A stretch of DNA of 64,000 nt from Azospirillum sp. 412522. Lineage in GTDB: Bacteria; Pseudomonadota; Alphaproteobacteria; Azospirillales; Azospirillaceae. The notes beneath the pieces are model-generated. The model saw nothing but the letters and a program-made list of their open reading frames with translations. It had not been told where the DNA came from and made no database searches. Below, piece after piece: positions 57,743-64,000 of the stretch (its first letter is position 1; every line of letters begins with the position of its first letter). Location: assembly GCF_019805165.1 (NCBI RefSeq), contig NZ_RWIJ01000019.1, forward strand, positions 57,793-121,792, written 5' to 3'. A program made the position numbers and the translations under genes.

Positions 57743-57897
57743 TCCCCTCTCCCGCCCCGGGAGAGGGAAGGGGCCCGTCGCATAGCGGCGGGAAGGGGTG
57801 AGGCACAAAGCCGTGCGGTTCGGGAACCTTGCCCTACCCCTCACCCTCCCCACGCCTACGGCGCGGGTCCCCTCCCTCTCCCGGGACGGGAGAGGGC
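57743..57897. repeat. complex palindromic repeat, copy C
   Basis: About 155 bp between the binding-protein and DppB-type genes of locus 2. It is bounded by CCCCTCTCCCG and CGGGAGAGGG, with the internal hairpin CCCGTCGC-ata-GCGGCGGG where copies A and B have AAGC/GCTT and ATGC/GCAT versions. It also has the A(C)CCCTCACCCTCCC segment shared by all three copies. Confidence 0.85.
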
Positions 57898-57906
57898 GTT
57901 TAGCAG

Positions 57907-59439
57907 TTACTGCAGATCAGCCTCTTCCATCTGCAGGCCGCCGTCGGCGACGTAGTAGAAGCCGGTCAGCTTCTTCGACTTGCCGGCCAGCAGGTTCTCG
58001 ACGCCGAGGAAGATCCAGGGCGCGTCCTTCCAGATCTGCTCCTGGGCGACGCGGTAGGCCTCGGCGCGCTTGGCGTTGTCGGCGGTGGCGATGCCGGCCT
58101 CGATGGCGGCGTCGACCGTGTCGTTCTTGTAGTAGGCGACGTTGTAGAACTTCGGCGGGAAGCCCTTGCCCCACAGCAGCGGACGCAGGCCCCAGTCGGC
58201 GTCGCCGGTGGAGGCCGACCAGCCGCTGTAGTTCATCTGGACGGTCGCATCCTCCGGCTTCTCGACGCTCCAGATGCGGGCGGTCTCGACGCCGGATTCG
58301 AGCGGCGTGACGGTCAGCTTGACGCCGATCTGCGACAGCTGCTGCTGCACGAACTGCATGCCGCGGATGAAGTTGGTGCTGTTGCGGCCGAACATCTCGG
58401 CCTCGAAGCCGTTCGGATAGCCCGCTTCGGCCAGCAGCGCCTTCGCCTTGGCGAGGTCATAGGTGTACTGGTTGGGCTGGGTGACGTGGAAGCCCAGCTT
58501 GGACGGGATCACAGAATCCAGCGGGCCGGCATAGCCGCGATAGACCACCTTGGCGTAGGCGTTCTTGTCGATGGCGTAGTTCAGCGCCTGACGGACGCGC
58601 GGGTCGTTGAACGGCTTCTTCATAGTGTTGAGCGCCACATAGCGGGCGACGATCGACGGCGCGTCGATCAGCTCCAGCTGGCTGTTGGCCTCGACCATCT
58701 TCACCATCTCGGACGGCAGCGGATAGATGAACTGCGCCTCGTTGGTCTGGAGCATGGCGATGCGGCTGCCGTTCTCCGGCACGCTCTTCAGCGTGACATG
58801 GTCGATCTTCGGCAGGCCCGGCTTCCAGTACTTGTCGTTCTTCTCGACCTTCAGCGTGTCCGCTTCCCAGCTGACGAACTTGTAGGGGCCGGTGCCGACC
58901 GGATGGCGGCCGATCTCCTTGCCGTAGGTCTCCAGCGCCTTCGGGCTGTGGATCATCGCGCCCGGGTGGGCGAGGTTGTTGTTCAGCGCGCCGAAGGGCT
59001 GCGACAGCTTCAGCGTGATGGTGTAGTCGTCGACCACCACCGTCTCGGCCAGCATCGCCAGCAGGCTCTGGCGCTTCAGGCGGTTGGCCGGGTTGGCGAG
59101 GCGGTCGAAGTTGGTCTTCACCGCCTGGGCGTTGAAGGGCGTGCCGTCATGGAAAGTGACGTTCTTGCGCAGGCGGTAGGTGTATTCGGTGGCGGCGTCG
59201 TTGACGGTGAAGCTCTCGGCCAGCAGCGGGACCAGCTTCATGTCCTTGTCGAAGCCGAACAGGCCCTGCAGCATGGTGCGGCTGGCCGACTGCGACAGGG
59301 TGTCGTTGATGTCGGCCGGGTCCAGCGTGGTGATGTTGTCGGGGAGACCGACGACCAGATCCTTGGCGGCGAAGGCCGGACCGGCCAGCGCGGTGCCGGC
59401 GAGCAGGCCGGCGAGCAGGGGAAGGGCGAAGCGGTTCAC
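57907..59439 (-). CDS. oligopeptide ABC transporter substrate-binding protein (SBP family 5, GsiB-like), locus 2
   Basis: A 510-residue periplasmic binding protein. The signal peptide is MNRFALPLLAGLLAGTALAGPAFA. Family features are 'VVGLPDNITTLDPADINDTLSQSASRTMLQGLFGFDKDMKLVPLLAESFTVNDAATEYTYRLRKNVTFHDGTPFNAQAVKTNFDRL' and the later 'RQALNYAIDKNAYAKVVYRG'. It resembles glutathione-binding GsiB proteins. Given the peptidases in this operon, cargo with D- or beta-linked residues is likely. It follows the fused ATPase gene by 23 bp. Confidence 0.9.
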   Translation of the reverse strand: MNRFALPLLAGLLAGTALAGPAFAAKDLVVGLPDNITTLDPADINDTLSQSASRTMLQGLFGFDKDMKLVPLLAESFTVNDAATEYTYRLRKNVTFHDGTPFNAQAVKTNFDRLANPANRLKRQSLLAMLAETVVVDDYTITLKLSQPFGALNNNLAHPGAMIHSPKALETYGKEIGRHPVGTGPYKFVSWEADTLKVEKNDKYWKPGLPKIDHVTLKSVPENGSRIAMLQTNEAQFIYPLPSEMVKMVEANSQLELIDAPSIVARYVALNTMKKPFNDPRVRQALNYAIDKNAYAKVVYRGYAGPLDSVIPSKLGFHVTQPNQYTYDLAKAKALLAEAGYPNGFEAEMFGRNSTNFIRGMQFVQQQLSQIGVKLTVTPLESGVETARIWSVEKPEDATVQMNYSGWSASTGDADWGLRPLLWGKGFPPKFYNVAYYKNDTVDAAIEAGIATADNAKRAEAYRVAQEQIWKDAPWIFLGVENLLAGKSKKLTGFYYVADGGLQMEEADLQ

Positions 59440-59462
59440 GTGTAGACTCCCTGTTTTTTGGT

Positions 59463-61375
<1,913 letters not shown>

Positions 61376-61379
<4 letters not shown>

Positions 61380-62221
61380 CGCCCGAGCCTTTCGGCGAAA
61401 AGCGCGAACAGGCGGCGCCACACCATGCCCGGCGCACCGCTGCCGACCGGCTTGCCGTTCAGGCTGGTGACGGGCGTGATCTCCTTGGTGGTGCTGGCGA
61501 TCCAGATCTCGTCGGCGGTCTCAAGCTCCGCCGCCGGGATGTCGCGCTCAACCAGTTGCAGGCCGGCCTCGGCCGCCAGCCGCAGGATGACCGTGCGGGT
61601 GATGCCCTGGAGAATGCGGTTGTCGTTGAGCGGGGTGGCGACGACGCCGTCCTTGACCACGAAGATGTTGGTGGCGGCCCCCTCGGTCACCAGACCGTCG
61701 CGCAGTTGCAGCGCATCGACCACCCCGGCGTCGGTCGCCGCCTGCTGCGCCAGCACGCTGCCCAGCAGCGCCACCGTCTTCAGGTCGCAGCGGCCCCAGC
61801 GGATGTCGGAAATGGTGATGGCGGCGACGCCCTGGTCGCGCCAGGCCGCGGGCGGACGCTTCAGCGGGCTCGCCATGCCGAAGACCGACGGGGTGACGCC
61901 GGCCGGGAAGGCGTGGCCGCGGTTGGCGGCGGCGCCGCGGGTGACCTGGAGATAGACGGTCAGGTCGCCGTCGATGCCGGATTCGGCGGCCAGCCGCTCC
62001 ATGATGCCCATCCAGTCGCCGGCGGACAGGGCGCAGTCGATGCGCAGCTCCGACATCCCACGCTGCAGGCGGGCGATATGGGCCTCCGGCTCGAACAGGC
62101 GGCCGTTGTAGGCGGCGGTCACCTCATAGAGGCCGTCGGCGAACAGGAAACCGCGGTCCAGCGGCGACACGTGGACCTCGTCCAGCGGCAGGTAACGCCC
62201 GTTCCAATAGGAGATCGTCAT
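61376..62221 (-). CDS. dat: D-amino-acid aminotransferase (class IV PLP enzyme), locus 2
   Basis: A 281-residue fold-type IV transaminase from the ATG at 62221 (MTISYWNGRYLPLDEVHVSPLDRGFLFADGLYEV). The PLP Lys is K148 in 'RWGRCDLKTVALLGSVLA', close to the DAAT 'RCDIK' pattern, with the PLP-contacting Glu in 'VTEGAATNIFVV' and 'DEIWIASTTKEITPV'. It transfers amino groups from D-amino acids to 2-oxo acids. Branched-chain or 4-amino-4-deoxychorismate enzymes are relatives, but context supports the D-specific role. Confidence 0.9.
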
Positions 62222-62277
62222 CGCTTTCCAACTTCTCTGGCGCGTGGGTGGAGAGGTTCCGGTCACCCGGTTCCGGG

Positions 62278-63171
62278 TCAATCAGGTTGCCGATTGGATT
62301 TCGGCACGATGTGGAGGTAGGGGAGGATGCGTTCGGCGACGTCGGCGGCCTGTCCGACGCTGTCGGGACCGGACCGCGACAGCGCCGTGCCGAGCGCCAC
62401 GATCAACGCCATCAGCCCGGTGGGGGAGCTGTGGCGCACGCCATGGTCGCAGCCGGCCAGCAGGGTGACGTCGGCCAGCGGCACGATCGGGCTGTCCGGC
62501 GCGTCGGTCAGCGCGATGGCCTTCGCCCCGCGCTCCCGGCACAGCTGCAGATGCTCGATGGTCCGGCGCGAATAGCGCGGCGAAGTGATGGCGATCACCA
62601 GATCGCCCGGCCGCATCGTCATCAGCCGGCGGATGTTGCGCTCGGTGCCGGCGAACTCGACGGCCTCGCGGACATGGTCGACATAGGGCTCCAGCACGTC
62701 GGCCAGGAAAAGAGCGAGATAGGCGGCATCCCCCAGCCCCAGCGCCACGACGCGGCCGGCCTCGCGGATCAGGCGGATCGCCGCCTCGCACTGCTCGGGC
62801 TGGAGCAGGTCCATGGTGCGGGTGATGTTGCCGGCGTCGTTCGCCAACGATTCCCGCATGATCTCGGCGTTCGAGGTATCGCGCTGCACCGCGACGCGCA
62901 GCTTCTCCACCGGGGCGAAGGTGGATTCGAAGGCGCGCAGCAGATCCTCACGGAATTCCGGATAGCCGTCATAGCCGAGGAAGCGGGCATAGCGGTTGAC
63001 CGACGCCACCGACACTTCGGCCGCCGCCGCCAGTTCGCCGATCTTCAAGGTCGCGGTGCGGAAGGGATAGGCCAGCGCCCAGGCGCCGACCTTGGCGAGC
63101 GCCGCCGGAAGCTGCTGCTGGCAGTTCTGCATCCGGATCAGCAGCGATCCCGTCTGGATGGGCAGCTCCAT
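62278..63171 (-). CDS. RpiR/MurR-family transcriptional regulator of locus 2
   Basis: A 297-residue regulator. The N-terminal RpiR helix-turn-helix is 'TLKIGELAAAAEVSVASVNRYARFLGYDGYPEFREDL', followed by a SIS domain (about 120-270) with 'AGRVVALGLGDAAYLALFLADVLEPY' and 'DLVIAITSPRYSRRTIEHLQLCRERGAKAIALTD'. SIS domains in this family sense phosphosugars; MurR senses MurNAc-6-phosphate from cell-wall recycling. It is the first gene of the minus-strand block, 56 bp ahead of the aminotransferase, so it probably controls it. Confidence 0.9.
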   Translation of the reverse strand: MELPIQTGSLLIRMQNCQQQLPAALAKVGAWALAYPFRTATLKIGELAAAAEVSVASVNRYARFLGYDGYPEFREDLLRAFESTFAPVEKLRVAVQRDTSNAEIMRESLANDAGNITRTMDLLQPEQCEAAIRLIREAGRVVALGLGDAAYLALFLADVLEPYVDHVREAVEFAGTERNIRRLMTMRPGDLVIAITSPRYSRRTIEHLQLCRERGAKAIALTDAPDSPIVPLADVTLLAGCDHGVRHSSPTGLMALIVALGTALSRSGPDSVGQAADVAERILPYLHIVPKSNRQPD

Positions 63172-63427
63172 TCCCCAAAACCCCTCGACAGCGTCAGCGC
63201 AGCCCTTATGAGCACAGAGTTACAGGAATAGCATATTTCTGTAAATCCATTTTCACATATAGGCGTATGACGCCCCCTTCATAATGCGAGGGCAAACGAC
63301 AGGCGGGCTCTCTCCGGAGAGCAAACCCGTTTCTTCAGAACTCCCTACGGTCATCCTTATCGTTTGTTAACGATGTTTGCCGCAATCATCGGGCATCATC
63401 GGACTCAGCGCATCATGAAGGGTAGCA
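63172..63427. promoter_or_regulatory. divergent region between rpiR-type gene and fliG
   Basis: Two clear inverted repeats are present: GCTCTC-tccg-GAGAGC at 63307-63322, and ATCGTT-tgtt-AACGAT at 63359-63374. The part near 63220-63265 is AT-rich and probably contains the promoter of the rpiR-type gene. The second palindrome, 54 bp upstream of fliG, is a candidate operator. I see no clear sigma-54 GG/GC promoter. Confidence 0.4.
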
Positions 63428-64000
63428 ATGGCTCAGAAGGTTCGTGAGGACTACCGGACCCTCACCGGCCCGGAAAAGGCCGCCATCATGATGCTCGCAC
63501 TCGGCGAGGAACACTCGTCCAAGCTGTTCGCCATGATGGACGACGAGGAGATCAAGGAGCTGTCCCAGGTGATGGCCAACCTGGGCACCGTGTCGGCCAA
63601 CCTGATCGAGCGCCTGTTCGTCGAGTTCGCCGAGCAGATGTCGTCGAGCGGCACCGTCGTCGGCTCCTTCGATTCGACCGAGCGCCTCCTGCTGAAGACC
63701 CTGCCGAAGGACAAGGTCGACCAGATCATGGAGGACATCCGCGGTCCGGCCGGCCGGACGATGTGGGACAAGCTGACCAACGTCAACGAGTCGGTGCTGT
63801 CCAACTACCTGAAGAACGAGTATCCGCAGACCGTCGCGGTGGTGCTGTCCAAGATCCGCTCCGACCACGCCGGCCGCGTGCTGGCCCAGCTTCCGGAAAG
63901 CTTCGCGATGGAAGTCATCATGCGCATGCTGCGCATGGAGGCGGTGCAGAAGGAGGTTCTGGACGACGTGGAGCGCACGCTGCGCACCGAGTTCATGACC
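63428..64000 (+). CDS. fliG: flagellar motor switch protein FliG (N-terminal part, cut by window end)
   Basis: The first 191 codons of FliG, a rotor protein of the flagellar C-ring that transmits torque and sets rotation direction. 'LTGPEKAAIMMLALGEEHSSKLFAMMDDEEIKELSQVMANLGTVSANLIERLF' is the FliF-binding N-domain. 'MEDIRGPAGRTMWDKLTNVNESVLSNYLKNEYPQTVAVVLSKIRSDHAGRVLAQLP' is the middle domain with the EHPQ-like motif as EYPQ. Family members are about 330-350 residues, so the torque domain lies off the window. A flagellar operon probably continues to the right. Confidence 0.95.
   Translation, partial: MAQKVREDYRTLTGPEKAAIMMLALGEEHSSKLFAMMDDEEIKELSQVMANLGTVSANLIERLFVEFAEQMSSSGTVVGSFDSTERLLLKTLPKDKVDQIMEDIRGPAGRTMWDKLTNVNESVLSNYLKNEYPQTVAVVLSKIRSDHAGRVLAQLPESFAMEVIMRMLRMEAVQKEVLDDVERTLRTEFMT

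Overview
The window is GC-rich (near 70% in most genes), has the dense, overlapping gene layout of an alphaproteobacterium, and ends inside fliG. The mix of transporters, two-component and c-di-GMP proteins, tauABCD, AdhE and a candidate EcfG-type stress promoter suggests a Rhodospirillales soil or plant-associated bacterium such as Azospirillum. The genus is an inference from general resemblance. I found no rRNA, tRNA or CRISPR array.

Layout. 1-1.7 kb: an amino-acid-type solute-binding protein and its GntR regulator, both on the minus strand. 1.9-9.0 kb (+): an export cassette with a TolC-like channel, a small lipoprotein, MacB-type ATPase and permease, a secreted four-cysteine protein, an unknown 273-residue protein, and a PAS-TM-HlyD adaptor fusion. 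9.0-12.9 kb (-): tauABCD with a 17-codon leader ORF. 13.0-16.8 kb: an OmpR/EnvZ-type pair divergent from an orphan glucose-type binding protein. 17.0-20.2 kb: a HisKA_2 kinase, a PQQ-type aldose dehydrogenase, an acetyltransferase and a 26-residue membrane peptide behind an EcfG-like promoter. 20.3-23.7 kb: adhE with an unusually site-rich promoter. 23.7-29.4 kb: EmrAB efflux, a GAF protein and a GAF/degenerate-GGDEF/EAL protein. 29.4-33.3 kb: HglS, a LysR regulator and an FAD amine/amino-acid oxidase. 33.3-36.1 kb: a CBS-BON protein, a SleB-like hydrolase and small hypothetical genes.

Two large peptide-uptake loci dominate the right half. Locus 1 (36.2-46.3 kb, IclR-regulated, +) pairs an oligopeptide ABC transporter with an N-acyl-D-amino-acid deacylase, RidA and a D-serine dehydratase/D-threonine aldolase-like enzyme. 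Locus 2 (53.0-63.2 kb, RpiR-regulated, -) pairs a second oligopeptide transporter with a D-amino-acid aminotransferase, DmpA-type aminopeptidase, DppA D-aminopeptidase and isoaspartyl peptidase. Together they look like a programme for importing and degrading peptides with D-, beta- or isopeptide linkages, for example cell-wall fragments. Both loci carry copies of one complex palindromic repeat, in two cases exactly between the binding-protein gene and the first permease gene.

Between the loci (46.3-52.7 kb) lies a rearranged accessory stretch: an SDR/HxlR pair, a decayed second copy of the dppF 3' end, an intact 840-bp IS5-family element, and an AT-richer 519-codon gene whose N-terminus looks like a restriction-type nuclease. 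That gene and the export cassette are the strongest candidates for undescribed systems.
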